Of a DNA stretch of 64,000 nt, positions 30,206-38,672 are shown piece after piece; the first letter of the stretch is position 1; each line of letters starts with the position of its first letter. The stretch is from Bacillus sp. 165. Its GTDB lineage: Bacteria > Bacillota > Bacilli > Bacillales > Bacillaceae_G. The notes beneath the pieces were generated by a model. That model did no database searches. It worked only from the letters and a program-made list of their open reading frames with translations, and was not told the DNA's origin. The translations under genes were made by a program, and so were the position numbers. The stretch is taken from assembly GCF_017742235.1 (NCBI RefSeq), contig NZ_JAGHKQ010000009.1:1-64000 (forward strand). The letters run 5' to 3'.

Positions 30206-30600
30206 AAAAAATTAACAATCACGTAGAAGAATTATTTAAGGATATTCCTAATAACGAAAATACAGAAGCAATCAAACAAGAAATATTACAAAATCTCGAA
30301 GAAAAAGTTTGGGATTTGATGCAGCAAGGAAAAGAGGAAGAAGATGCCATAAATAAAGCAATTGTAGACTTTGGCGATATCGGAGAGCTAAGAAAAGAAT
30401 TAGATGCCAGACTGCCCGAAAAGAAAGATATGACCAAATTAAACTTAGGGTTTTCCATTGCGGGCAGCGTATTAATTATCAGTTTGTTTATTTTCATTAA
30501 CTTTTATTATACACCACAGACTATTTGGTTCGTTTATCCAACATTCATGGTATTATGGTGGCCTTTAGCCATGTATTTTTATTGGCTGCGGAAAAGGTAA
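30202..30600 (+). CDS. HAAS/DUF1700-like protein with a single 2-TM unit
   Basis: 132 residues. Residues 1-72 form an acidic helical domain (EEKVWDLMQQGKEEEDAINKAIVDFGDIGELRKEL) characteristic of HAAS/permease-prefix domains. Residues about 80-132 are two membrane helices ending in PQTIWFVYPTFMVLWWPLAM and a basic tail. This last part is one copy of the unit repeated four times in the next protein. Starts inside the padR stop codon with GGAGGG upstream. Confidence 0.82.
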   Translation: MKKINNHVEELFKDIPNNENTEAIKQEILQNLEEKVWDLMQQGKEEEDAINKAIVDFGDIGELRKELDARLPEKKDMTKLNLGFSIAGSVLIISLFIFINFYYTPQTIWFVYPTFMVLWWPLAMYFYWLRKR

Positions 30601-30613
30601 GGAGAATGCTAGT

Positions 30614-31249
30614 ATGAATAAATCATTTCTGAGCTTTGCTGCAGCAGGGAGTATTATGAGTATTATATTTTTGGTCATCGTCAACTTGCTGACAAGCCCC
30701 GAGACTATTTGGTATATCTACCCATCACTTGCATTCATTTTATGGCCGATTTATATCTATTCACTTCAAAGAGGGAAATATAAATCCTTCTCCCTTCTAG
30801 TCAGCTTGTTCTTAGTTATATATTTAATCACTCAAAACTATATAAGCACACCAAGTTATCCTTGGTTTTTGTATGCAATATATCCGATCATTTGGTGGCC
30901 GATTCTCATATTCTTGGGAAAACATACGAAACTGTTCAAAGTTTCATTGTTCGGAAGCATTAGTACCATTGTATACTATTCACTTCTAAATGGTATTCTT
31001 TCCCCCGAGTATCCATGGGCAATATACCCTGCATTTGTTGTATTATGGTGGCCTTTGGCTACTTACTACGCTAAAAACAAACGATATTACGAGTTTTCCA
31101 TTAGTTCCAGCTTGTTGATCAGTACCTTTTTTATCACTGTAAACATTATTTCGTCTCCACACACAATTTGGGCGGTATATCCAATTTTTGTAGTCCTTTG
31201 GTGGCCTTTAAGCATGTATTTTTATAGCTATAAAAGAAAAGGTCATTAG
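30614..31249 (+). CDS. Membrane protein made of four tandem 2-TM repeats
   Basis: 211 residues, about eight hydrophobic helices. Four repeats of roughly 50 residues, each a helix, the turn SPxtIW-xYP, a second helix with LWWPL or IWWPI, then a basic loop. Examples: SPETIWYIYPSLAFILWPI, SPEYPWAIYPAFVVLWWPL and SPHTIWAVYPIFVVLWWPL. The same unit ends the upstream HAAS protein, so the family arose by internal duplication across two genes. AAGGAG precedes the ATG, 13 bp after the previous stop. Function unknown; an envelope-integrity or antimicrobial-resistance role under PadR control is speculation. Confidence 0.75.
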   Translation: MNKSFLSFAAAGSIMSIIFLVIVNLLTSPETIWYIYPSLAFILWPIYIYSLQRGKYKSFSLLVSLFLVIYLITQNYISTPSYPWFLYAIYPIIWWPILIFLGKHTKLFKVSLFGSISTIVYYSLLNGILSPEYPWAIYPAFVVLWWPLATYYAKNKRYYEFSISSSLLISTFFITVNIISSPHTIWAVYPIFVVLWWPLSMYFYSYKRKGH

Positions 31250-31295
31250 TATAGGAACATAGCGAACTAGACAGTTTTATACTTTCCTATCAATA

Positions 31296-31333
31296 AAAAG
31301 ACTCTAGCGCAATACTGCTGCTAGAGTCTTTTC
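31296..31333. terminator. Bidirectional terminator
   Basis: AAAAGACTCTAGC paired with GCTAGAGTCTTTT, 11-nt loop, between the membrane-repeat gene and the convergent GH4 gene. Confidence 0.9.
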
Positions 31334-31342
31334 TCTATTATA

Positions 31343-32677
31343 TTACTTTGTTTCCACAGATGTGAAAAATTGCGGTAAATACTCTTTATGCGCCTCTAGC
31401 ATTTCATCTAAAATTTGTTTTGCCGTTGTGTCAGATGGAACAAGGGGATTGATAGTCATAGCAACAAGTGCTGTGTTGTAATCTCCCGTAACCGCAGCTT
31501 CCGCGGCCACTCTTTCAAAGGATTTGATTTGCTGGACAAGACCGGTCACAGCAACCGGAAGATCACCGACAGAGATGGGTTTTGGCCCTTCCTTTGTAAT
31601 GACACAGTTCACTTCTACCGCAGAGTCATAAGGAATACTCATAATCGCTCCATTATTTCTCGTATTAACCGGCTGAATATCTCTCTTATCATTGTAGATA
31701 GAGCTGATTAGATTACATGCGGCATCACTATAATACGCGCCGCCTCGTTTTTCCAATTGAGGAGGCTTAATCGCTAAATTAGGATCCTTATATAGCTCAA
31801 ATAAATCTTTTTCCACCTGCTTTACCACTTCTGCTCGAGTGCCGACTGTTTTAGCCGCCTCCCTCTCCTCTTCCAGCATTTTGCTAGTTTGATAGTAATA
31901 GCGGTGATACGGACATGGCAACACCTTGAGCCCTTTAACAAATTCCGGCTCCCATCCAAGGTCAACAATATTTTTCATCGTCACGCCGGATTTCTCTTTA
32001 CTAGTCAATTTATCAAGTACAGTTTCTGTTATATTTTTGCCGTCTAAGTAGATATTCAACCCAAATACCATATGATTCAATCCTGCGAAGTCAATATGAA
32101 GTCTTGCAGGTGCTGCTTCAAGCATGTTGGCAATTCCCATCTTCATTCCCACAGGAACATTGCATAACCCTACAACCTTCTCGATATTGCTATAGCGAAG
32201 CACCGCTTCTGTAACCATACCGGCAGGATTTGTAAAGTTTACAAGCCAAGCATCAGGACATAACTCCTCCATATCTTTACAAATATCTAAAATAACTGGA
32301 ATCGTACGCAACCCTTTAAACAAGCCGCCAGGTCCATTTGTCTCTTGACCGATTACACCGTATTTTAACGGGATTCTTTCATCCTTCGCACGAGCGTCGA
32401 GCAAACCGACACGGAATTGAGTTGTAACAAAATCCGCATCCTTCAATGCCTCACGGCGGTCAAGTGTCAGATGAATTTCCATCGGCACACCTGCTTTTTC
32501 TACCATTCTCTTCGCTAATGTTCCCACAATCTTCAGCTTTTCTTCTCCCTGTGGAATATCGACAAGCCATAGCTCTCTCACTGGAAGTTCATCATAACGT
32601 TTAATAAATCCTTCTACCAATTCAGGAGTATAGCTCGATCCCCCGCCAATTGTCGCAATTTTAACGCCTTTTTTCAT
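31343..32677 (-). CDS. 6-phospho-beta-glucosidase, glycoside hydrolase family 4
   Basis: 444 residues. GH4 enzymes use NAD+ and a divalent metal to hydrolyse phosphorylated disaccharides. Motifs: NAD site IATIGGGSSYTPELVEGF at the N terminus, NFTNPAGMVTEAV, the metal-ligand cysteine in GLCNVPVGM (about 171) and histidine in GLNHMVFG (about 200). The start at 32677 has GGAGG upstream. Divergent from an RpiR regulator, but no PTS permease is nearby, so the phosphorylated substrate must come from a transporter encoded elsewhere. A LicH/CelF-type role is likely. Confidence 0.92.
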   Translation of the reverse strand: MKKGVKIATIGGGSSYTPELVEGFIKRYDELPVRELWLVDIPQGEEKLKIVGTLAKRMVEKAGVPMEIHLTLDRREALKDADFVTTQFRVGLLDARAKDERIPLKYGVIGQETNGPGGLFKGLRTIPVILDICKDMEELCPDAWLVNFTNPAGMVTEAVLRYSNIEKVVGLCNVPVGMKMGIANMLEAAPARLHIDFAGLNHMVFGLNIYLDGKNITETVLDKLTSKEKSGVTMKNIVDLGWEPEFVKGLKVLPCPYHRYYYQTSKMLEEEREAAKTVGTRAEVVKQVEKDLFELYKDPNLAIKPPQLEKRGGAYYSDAACNLISSIYNDKRDIQPVNTRNNGAIMSIPYDSAVEVNCVITKEGPKPISVGDLPVAVTGLVQQIKSFERVAAEAAVTGDYNTALVAMTINPLVPSDTTAKQILDEMLEAHKEYLPQFFTSVETK

Positions 32678-32814
32678 CGTTTTTTCCTCCATACATTGAA
32701 ATAAGGTACTTGCCATTACACTATTCTTACTTCACAGTGTATATGCTTACAAAACACACGTAAATATTGCGGAAGCATCTAGATTTTTATGCCTCTGGAA
32801 GTAATTTGTTACAT

Positions 32815-32843
32815 TTGAGAAACACATTGTTTCTTTGATATAG
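32815..32843 (+). promoter_or_regulatory. rpiR promoter overlapped by a 17-bp palindrome
   Basis: TTGAGA (32815-32820), 17-18 bp spacer and TATAGT-type -10 (about 32838-32844). The perfect dyad AGAAACACATTGTTTCT (32818-32834) lies over the spacer, a good candidate operator for the RpiR protein. The same 190-bp gap serves the divergent GH4 gene. Confidence 0.65.
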
Positions 32844-32870
32844 TAAAGAAAAGGAAGGTTGAGGAACGCT

Positions 32871-33605
32871 ATGTTTACCAATGAAATGATTACAAGCTTT
32901 AATGAGTTAGAGTTGTCTCTATATAACTATATTTGTAAAAATAGTAATACAGTTATTTACATGCGTATTCGTGATTTAGCAGACCAAACCCACATGTCCA
33001 CTTCTACTATTTTACGATTTTGCCGAAAGGTGAATTGTGAAGGGTTTTCGGAATTTAAAACGAAGCTAAAGCTGTCTTTAGAAAAAGAAGAGGCACCTGT
33101 TAGAAGTGCTCAGTACTCCTTTTCTGAATTTATGGAGCGAGCATTGAAAGGAAACTTGGAAGACTATATACACCAAGCTGCACACTTAGTCGCTGGATCA
33201 GATAATGTGATTTTCATAGGTTCAGGAAGCTCAGGCATTCTCGCGGAATATGGAGCAAGGTATTTTTCAAGTCTCGGTAAACTCTCCTTACACATTAAAG
33301 ATCCATTCTTTCCAATCCACGCTCATCACCTTCATAACAGTGTAACCATCGCATTATCAGTTTCAGGGGAAACTTCTTCAACCTTGACACTGATACATAA
33401 GCTAAAAAAAGAAGGCAGCAAAATTATCAGCATCACAAATCACAAAAATTGTACTGCATCTAAAATTTCAGATGTAAACATCGCATATTATGTGACAGAA
33501 GAACACGTTGGCACATCTAACATTACAACTCAAATTCCAGTGGTTTACATTTTAGAGGAGACGGCGCGCGCGATACATAAGCTTACTAATTCTTCTCATC
33601 TGTAA
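32871..33605 (+). CDS. RpiR/MurR family transcriptional regulator with SIS domain
   Basis: 244 residues. N-terminal helix-turn-helix (IRDLADQTHMSTSTILRFCRKVNCEGFSEFK, about 32-62) and C-terminal SIS sugar-phosphate domain (VIFIGSGSSGILAEYGARYF at about 113-132, ALSVSGETSSTLTLIHKLKKEG). Binds phosphosugars and controls neighbouring sugar genes, here most likely the divergent GH4 phosphoglucosidase. ATG at 32871 has GAGG six bases before it. Confidence 0.9.
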   Translation: MFTNEMITSFNELELSLYNYICKNSNTVIYMRIRDLADQTHMSTSTILRFCRKVNCEGFSEFKTKLKLSLEKEEAPVRSAQYSFSEFMERALKGNLEDYIHQAAHLVAGSDNVIFIGSGSSGILAEYGARYFSSLGKLSLHIKDPFFPIHAHHLHNSVTIALSVSGETSSTLTLIHKLKKEGSKIISITNHKNCTASKISDVNIAYYVTEEHVGTSNITTQIPVVYILEETARAIHKLTNSSHL

Positions 33606-33705
33606 CATCTAGAAGAAGGCAGGGGCAAATTTGTTTCTTCTAAGATTCCTGCTGATATCTTTCCAGGCTGCCTCAATCATTTCTAAATTCTCCAGAATGA
33701 TATTA

Positions 33706-33873
33706 CTACTTTTGAACAGCGATAGATGGTATAGTGTGATGCGGCATCGCCATATCTGTCGTGATTACAGCATACATGGCGAGAATAAATATAATTGTCA
33801 TAGCAATCGCGATAATTAAGGAAGTATGCTTCCACAACTTTCTTCGTTTACGAAATGGAATAATATTGTTCAT
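33706..33873 (-). CDS. Small single-pass membrane protein (55 aa)
   Basis: 55 residues, below common ORF-length cut-offs. Basic N terminus (RKRRKLWKH) followed by a helix TSLIIAIAMTIIFILAMYAV and a short outside tail rich in methionine and histidine (TTDMAMPHHTIP). GGGGGATATTT precedes the ATG, and a TATAAT lies 26 bases further upstream. The tail could bind metal (inference). No homolog recognised; convergent with rpiR and downstream of the helD terminator. Confidence 0.6.
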   Translation of the reverse strand: MNNIIPFRKRRKLWKHTSLIIAIAMTIIFILAMYAVITTDMAMPHHTIPSIAVQK

Positions 33874-34025
33874 AAATATCCCCCTTTTTACAACATTATA
33901 CTAAAAATTCAGAATATTATAAACGTAATTAAAAAAATCCTCATTAGTTATTCACATGTAAAAAGGGCGCATATACATACTGTTTATCATTCTTTCTTGA
34001 GGTCTAATTTGTACAAAATTCCATA

Positions 34026-34063
34026 AAAAAACTCAACCTTATGCTGAGCTGGTTGAGTTTTTT
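34026..34063 (-). terminator. Terminator of helD
   Basis: AAAACTCAACC paired with GGTTGAGTTTT, T-tract on both strands; 26 bp past helD. Confidence 0.88.
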
Positions 34064-34088
34064 AAAATTTTGTACAAAGTAAGTTCAT

Positions 34089-36425
34089 CTAGTCCAAAAG
34101 TAAACTCTCGGGTGCAACATGACACAAAAAGGGACTCGGTTCACCTATGCTGTAAAGCTGTAAGTGATGCATAGCTCTAGTGCAGGCGGTATAGAACAAT
34201 CTACGCAAACTCTCATCTCCGTATACCTCTTCCGATGCATCGTAAATGATAACCGCGTCAAATTCGATACCTTTGGCCAAATATGCTGGTATAACAATAA
34301 CACCCTGCTCGTATTCAATCGAACCCTTCTTCACAAGCTTGATTTCTTGAATGCCTCTTAGCGCTTCGTATGCTGCGGCGCTTTCCTCTGCCGATTTACA
34401 TATAATCGCTATCGTATTATACTGACGGTTCTGCAGGTCTGCGACCTTAGAAGCTATACAACGATGCAGGTCAGCGCGATCTGACAATTGCGTCAACATA
34501 GGCTTCTCACCATCACGTTCAAAAGGAATAATCACTCTTCCTCCTGGCACGAGTCCACGTGTAAACTCCACGATTGGTCTTGTCGATCTGTAGCTTCGGG
34601 TCAAGTTTATCACGTTGGTTTCGTCAGCTCCATATAAGCCCATAAGCGCGTGAAAATCATCCATTTCGCCGGCATGAGCGAATATCGCTTGATTAAAATC
34701 TCCAAGTACAGTCATCTTTGCGGAAGGAAACAAGCGTTTCAAAAACTCAAATTGAAACGGAGAATAATCTTGCGCTTCATCTACAAGCACATGTTTGATT
34801 GACATATTTGTCTGAAACCCGTGAATCAGCTCTTTCAAAAGTAAAAACGGAGTAGCATCTTCGTAAAATAATTTGCCTTCCCCCAGCATTTTCACCGTCA
34901 GCAGACAAATTCTCTCCCACTCTTCAGGTGGTTTCTCCTCCATCCACAGTTTAATCCGCGTCGGATCGGCGAAAATCTGCTTGTATATTCCCGTAATGTC
35001 GATAAAACGCATCGCACGAATCCATTCACGTAGAGGCTTCAACTTCCTGCGAACAATCATACGTCCAAGCGCCTTTCTCTCTCTTTCATCATCATCAAAC
35101 GATTCTTCCGTAAAGCTGCGCTTTTTTTGTAATTTGGTATATGCCTTTTGATACTCCTCTTTGCTAAGCAACTCTATTTCTTCCTCGACCCATGACTTCG
35201 ACAGCTCACGCTTTTCCGTTTCATCTATTCGTTCGTTTAACCACTCTGCCAGCTTCTCAAGTCTATTATTAAAACGAAGTGATGTGTCGCTGCTGTAAAA
35301 CCTGTCCAGAATTTGTTTCGCAGAGATAAATGGCTTTCCTCTAAATTTAATCCCTTTGAAGATCATTCCGGATGATTCCAATGACTGTCTGTATGCTTTA
35401 ATGGTGTCAACAAAACGGGTCGATGCTTTGAACTGGATACTCGCAATCCTTGTCTGATAAGAAGTATCCTCCACTTCAGTCAATACATATTCTAATTGCT
35501 CATAATTATCCTCAACTTGAAAGATATCGCCCAGCCTATGACGCAAATATTCCTGGAATGTGACCTGTTGCATATTCTCTTCACCAAGCTCAGGTAACAC
35601 TCTCGATACGTAGCTGTTAAACATCGCGTTAGGAGAGAATAGAATGATTTGATCCGCTTTAATCCAATCCCGATGCTTATAAAGCAAGTAAGCTATTCGC
35701 TGCAGGGCTGCCGATGTCTTACCACTTCCTGCTGCACCTTGCACGATAAGCAGCCGCCCTTGGTCATATCGGATAATCTTATTCTGCTCCTTTTGAATAC
35801 TAGCCACTATACTGTGCAAATGTTTGTTCGTACCCTTGCCAAGCACATGCTGTAAAATCTCATCTCCAATTGTTAGACTCGTATCGAACATTGATTCAAT
35901 TACACCGTCACGAATAATGTATTGCCACTTTTGATCCAGCTTACCGCGAATTTCTCCTCCTGGAGTGACATATTTTGCTGGACCAGGCGAGTAATCATAA
36001 TAGACGCTTGAAATCGGTGCCCGCCAGTCGTAGATTAAAAAGTGCTCTCCACTTTCATCAGTGAGAGTAGAGACTCCGATATAAATACGTTCCAAATCAG
36101 AAGTTCCTTCTTCAGCGAAATCAATTCGGCCAAAATAAGGCACTTCCTGCATTCGACGCAAAGAGGATAACTGTTTGGCAGCTTGTTTATGACTGCTTTG
36201 ACTGACGGAAAGAGTTTGAGCTTGTTGCCTTAAACTAATAACCGTCTCAAGAAAATCATCGAAGCTATCTGTATTAACCTTAACTTCATCCCAAAAATTT
36301 TTACGGATATCAATTACTTCATTCCTGCGTTGAACAGTCTCACCTTCCAACGTGCTGATTTGCTTCTTAATTGTCTCTAGTACACTATCCAGGCGTTCCT
36401 GCTCTTGATGAAGCTCTCTATTCAT
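34089..36425 (-). CDS. helD: RNA polymerase recycling helicase-like protein HelD (YvgS)
   Basis: 778 residues. An N-terminal antiparallel coiled coil (residues 1-70, QEQERLDSVLETIKKQISTLEGE) that enters the RNAP secondary channel in known HelD structures, then a UvrD-like superfamily 1 motor: Walker A QGAAGSGKTSAALQR at about 234-248, Walker B VLVDEAQDYSP, GDFNQAIFAHAG, and RSYRSTRPI. It uses ATP to strip RNAP from stalled complexes; some HelD proteins protect from rifamycins. Start ATG 36425 with AAAGGAG eight bases upstream. Monocistronic. Confidence 0.93.
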   Translation of the reverse strand: MNRELHQEQERLDSVLETIKKQISTLEGETVQRRNEVIDIRKNFWDEVKVNTDSFDDFLETVISLRQQAQTLSVSQSSHKQAAKQLSSLRRMQEVPYFGRIDFAEEGTSDLERIYIGVSTLTDESGEHFLIYDWRAPISSVYYDYSPGPAKYVTPGGEIRGKLDQKWQYIIRDGVIESMFDTSLTIGDEILQHVLGKGTNKHLHSIVASIQKEQNKIIRYDQGRLLIVQGAAGSGKTSAALQRIAYLLYKHRDWIKADQIILFSPNAMFNSYVSRVLPELGEENMQQVTFQEYLRHRLGDIFQVEDNYEQLEYVLTEVEDTSYQTRIASIQFKASTRFVDTIKAYRQSLESSGMIFKGIKFRGKPFISAKQILDRFYSSDTSLRFNNRLEKLAEWLNERIDETEKRELSKSWVEEEIELLSKEEYQKAYTKLQKKRSFTEESFDDDERERKALGRMIVRRKLKPLREWIRAMRFIDITGIYKQIFADPTRIKLWMEEKPPEEWERICLLTVKMLGEGKLFYEDATPFLLLKELIHGFQTNMSIKHVLVDEAQDYSPFQFEFLKRLFPSAKMTVLGDFNQAIFAHAGEMDDFHALMGLYGADETNVINLTRSYRSTRPIVEFTRGLVPGGRVIIPFERDGEKPMLTQLSDRADLHRCIASKVADLQNRQYNTIAIICKSAEESAAAYEALRGIQEIKLVKKGSIEYEQGVIVIPAYLAKGIEFDAVIIYDASEEVYGDESLRRLFYTACTRAMHHLQLYSIGEPSPFLCHVAPESLLLD

Positions 36426-36726
36426 ATCATGCACTCCTTTAAAAAATGAAAATGGGGGTTGACTAAAGAGGTGTTTTATTGTAAAATTATAATAGGTTAA
36501 CTATAACTATTTTTATAATAAAGTGGTTATCTATATTAATCTACCACGTTCTTTCACTCTAATCAATAGTGTACAGCCTCCTTTGTGCACCCTCATACAA
36601 AACACTACATTCCAAAATAAAATATCCCGCTTTAAATACTTTTCGAATATATGCCACCATACTAAAACAGAATCAATTCACAGGCAATTGCAACGGATTA
36701 CTCATCTTAATATTGATACCTCAATA
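36426..36726. other. AT-rich intergenic region without recognised gene
   Basis: Roughly 300 bp between helD and the terminator of the next minus-strand gene. It must hold the helD promoter. No open frame with a ribosome binding site and no clear dyad beyond weak ones. Confidence 0.6.
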
Positions 36727-36760
36727 AAAAACAGCCCAATTTATATCATTTTGGACTGTT
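36727..36760 (-). terminator. Terminator after the unrecognised 167-aa gene
   Basis: On the minus strand AACAGTCCAA pairs with TTGGGCTGTT (one G-T pair) followed by TTTTATT. Confidence 0.75.
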
Positions 36761-36809
36761 AATCCGCTCGCCATTTAAGTTTTTGTATTCGTCAACTGAA
36801 GCCCGTTTT

Positions 36810-37313
36810 TTATTCCTCCATACAAACAAATTCATTCTGATGATGTCGAATATATTCCCCTATCCGCTGTACAGTTATTGGTATCATTTTATGAAATGCA
36901 TCCTGAAGAGGCTTTAATGAGAATGCAAGCTCCGCATCATCTTCTATGTTATTCCTATAAGTAACATCAAAATCACTCAAGTTATCCGCACACTGAAGGG
37001 CCCCTTCTATCCTTTCAAGAAGATGCAGCATATCCCGATCTCCAAAATAGCAAAGCCCTTCTTTGATTCCTAACCATCTTTCAGGTTTCGCCATAAAATA
37101 CGAGTTCCACCAATGAAAGTCGGCTAAGGATTTTCGCACATGGTTAAAGTACACCCGGAACATAAACAACGCTTGCTGCCCTGCAGTCAGCTTCTCATAA
37201 ACCTTCGAGTCGTTGCCAAGTGTTTGTTCTATTTTATACGCTTCAATAATCGGTTTAAAGCATGCTTGTCCAAGCGAATCATCATCCAATGAGTCAAACA
37301 GCTCTCGCTTCAT
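36810..37313 (-). CDS. Unrecognised helical protein (167 aa)
   Basis: I do not recognise this family. The sequence is soluble, predicted mostly helical, rich in aromatic residues (FNHVRKSLADFHWWNSYFMAKPERW) and histidines, with a C-terminal TVQRIGEYIRHHQNEFV. No signal peptide or motif for catalysis. The ATG has only a distant AAAGGAG (21 bases), so the start is uncertain. It is 44 bp downstream of the DUF1801 gene and likely co-transcribed with it. Confidence 0.65.
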   Translation of the reverse strand: MKRELFDSLDDDSLGQACFKPIIEAYKIEQTLGNDSKVYEKLTAGQQALFMFRVYFNHVRKSLADFHWWNSYFMAKPERWLGIKEGLCYFGDRDMLHLLERIEGALQCADNLSDFDVTYRNNIEDDAELAFSLKPLQDAFHKMIPITVQRIGEYIRHHQNEFVCMEE

Positions 37314-37356
37314 TTGGACTAATATGACCTCTCACTCCTTTGCAATTACTGGAAAC

Positions 37357-37716
37357 TTAGCAATGATTATTGAACTTCTTCAAATTGTCATTAACAGATT
37401 CAATTAATACCTTTTCTACCGCATCGAGTGGCAGTTCGGTGATGCTTTTAAATCTGATGCACCCTTTACCAACATTAAGGTTCCTAAAGTGCTTCAAATG
37501 CTTTTGCAGCACCGGCGTATTGAGCATGTACAAGCTTATATACCCCTTTTGTGCCGCAAAGGCGCAAAGCAGACCATTTTGTTCATAATAAGGCATCCCA
37601 TATTTAATGTATTCTGTCGCATCTGGTGCCGCTGCTACAATTAATTCCCTAAGCCGGATTAGGTCCCCTCTCCGTCTATCTTCAACTTGCGCTAAATATT
37701 GTTCTACTGTCTCCAT
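37357..37716 (-). CDS. DUF1801 domain protein (YdhG/frataxin-like fold)
   Basis: 119 residues. The DUF1801 pattern is clear: LIVAAAPDATEYIKYGMPYYEQNGLLCAFAAQKGYISLYM then CIRFKSITELPLDAVEKVL. Members share a fold with frataxin-like proteins; B. subtilis YdhG-type relatives have been called iron chaperones, but for this branch the role is unproven. ATG at 37716 with AAGGGGTGA upstream. Confidence 0.85.
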   Translation of the reverse strand: METVEQYLAQVEDRRRGDLIRLRELIVAAAPDATEYIKYGMPYYEQNGLLCAFAAQKGYISLYMLNTPVLQKHLKHFRNLNVGKGCIRFKSITELPLDAVEKVLIESVNDNLKKFNNHC

Positions 37717-37747
37717 CCCATCACCCCTTCTCAAAAAGAAAAAGGCT

Positions 37748-38089
37748 TTACGCCCCTAATTGAAATGGTTTACATATATAAAAAACAGACTCCGCCAATA
37801 AAACATTTCGATATGTTCCTTTAATCTCGATTTCCCCTCTGCGAATCAGCTGCTGCAGGCGAGTATGCCCCTTAACTACCGCCAGCAGCTCTTCTTCTTT
37901 TGCAGAAAGTAGAAGATGACCTATTGTATTTTCCGAAACAAACGTACCATTTTTGGAAAAGTGCAAGGAGCAACTTTCATGTTCCGAGCGGAAGACAATC
38001 ACTTTTTCTTCTATAGGCAATAACGGCTGAATATGTTCATTTTCCTCCATCCGTTTTACAAATAAACAAAGTGCTTCATACAGCTTCAT
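37748..38089 (-). CDS. yusD: YusD-type SCP2-like domain protein
   Basis: 113 residues. LYEALCLFVKRMEENEHIQPLLP followed by a small alpha/beta domain with repeated strand pattern (EKVIVFRSEHESCSLHFSKNGTFV, EIEIKGTYRNVLLAES). Placement upstream of yusE, yusF and gcvH matches B. subtilis yusD; SCP2-type lipid-binding fold is inferred from this. ATG at 38089 with GAGGAG upstream. Confidence 0.72.
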   Translation of the reverse strand: MKLYEALCLFVKRMEENEHIQPLLPIEEKVIVFRSEHESCSLHFSKNGTFVSENTIGHLLLSAKEEELLAVVKGHTRLQQLIRRGEIEIKGTYRNVLLAESVFYICKPFQLGA

Positions 38090-38255
38090 CGGATTCACTC
38101 CTCGCAAAAGTTTCTATATACTACCATTCCACTTTTGCAGCTGTTACTCCTTGCTGATTCTTTCGACAAATGACGTACCGGAAATACTATATTTTGTTGC
38201 ATTCCTGTTATTTCCTAAGAAATATGTAAAGTACCTATAGTTTCTTGTCGAATTA

Positions 38256-38287
38256 AAAGGACTGGCACACCTTATTGCCAGTCCTTT
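38256..38287 (-). terminator. Terminator after yusE
   Basis: AAAGGACTGGCA paired with TGCCAGTCCTTT around an 8-nt loop that contains the yusE stop codon; T-rich on the minus side. Confidence 0.82.
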
Positions 38288-38580
38288 AGCTCATGATACA
38301 AATATTCTACTGATTGAAACGCATAAATTCGTTTTACCATTTTTCCTTTTTGAAATAAAAGCAGACACGGGACACTTTCAATTTGAAAGTCTCTTGCGAG
38401 TTGGGGAGAATAATTCAAATCAAGCATACCAATGGTTAAACTCGGTAGCGCCGCTTCTATCACCGTTATCATTTTCTTTGCTAATTGGCATGTACCGCAT
38501 AGAGGAGTATATACATATAACATTACTCGGTCCTCGTGTAATATTTGCTTTGCCGCCTGCTCTCCTGTCCACTCTATCAT
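38272..38580 (-). CDS. yusE: Thioredoxin-like protein YusE
   Basis: 102 residues, one thioredoxin fold. The active site is TPLCGTCQLAKKM at about 26-38 (CGTC in place of CGPC), with the cis-proline in ESVPCLLLFQKG at about 73-84. Likely a cytosolic thiol-disulfide reductant. Ribosome binding site AAAGGA is twelve bases from ATG, a little far. Confidence 0.9.
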   Translation of the reverse strand: MIEWTGEQAAKQILHEDRVMLYVYTPLCGTCQLAKKMITVIEAALPSLTIGMLDLNYSPQLARDFQIESVPCLLLFQKGKMVKRIYAFQSVEYLYHELKDWQ

Positions 38581-38672
38581 ATGTAAACTCAGTCCTTTTT
38601 AGCTTTAAGTCTATTGTATCTTGTTTGCCCTGTACACACAACAAATCTCCCTTTAAGGGGAGATTGTCTGTT

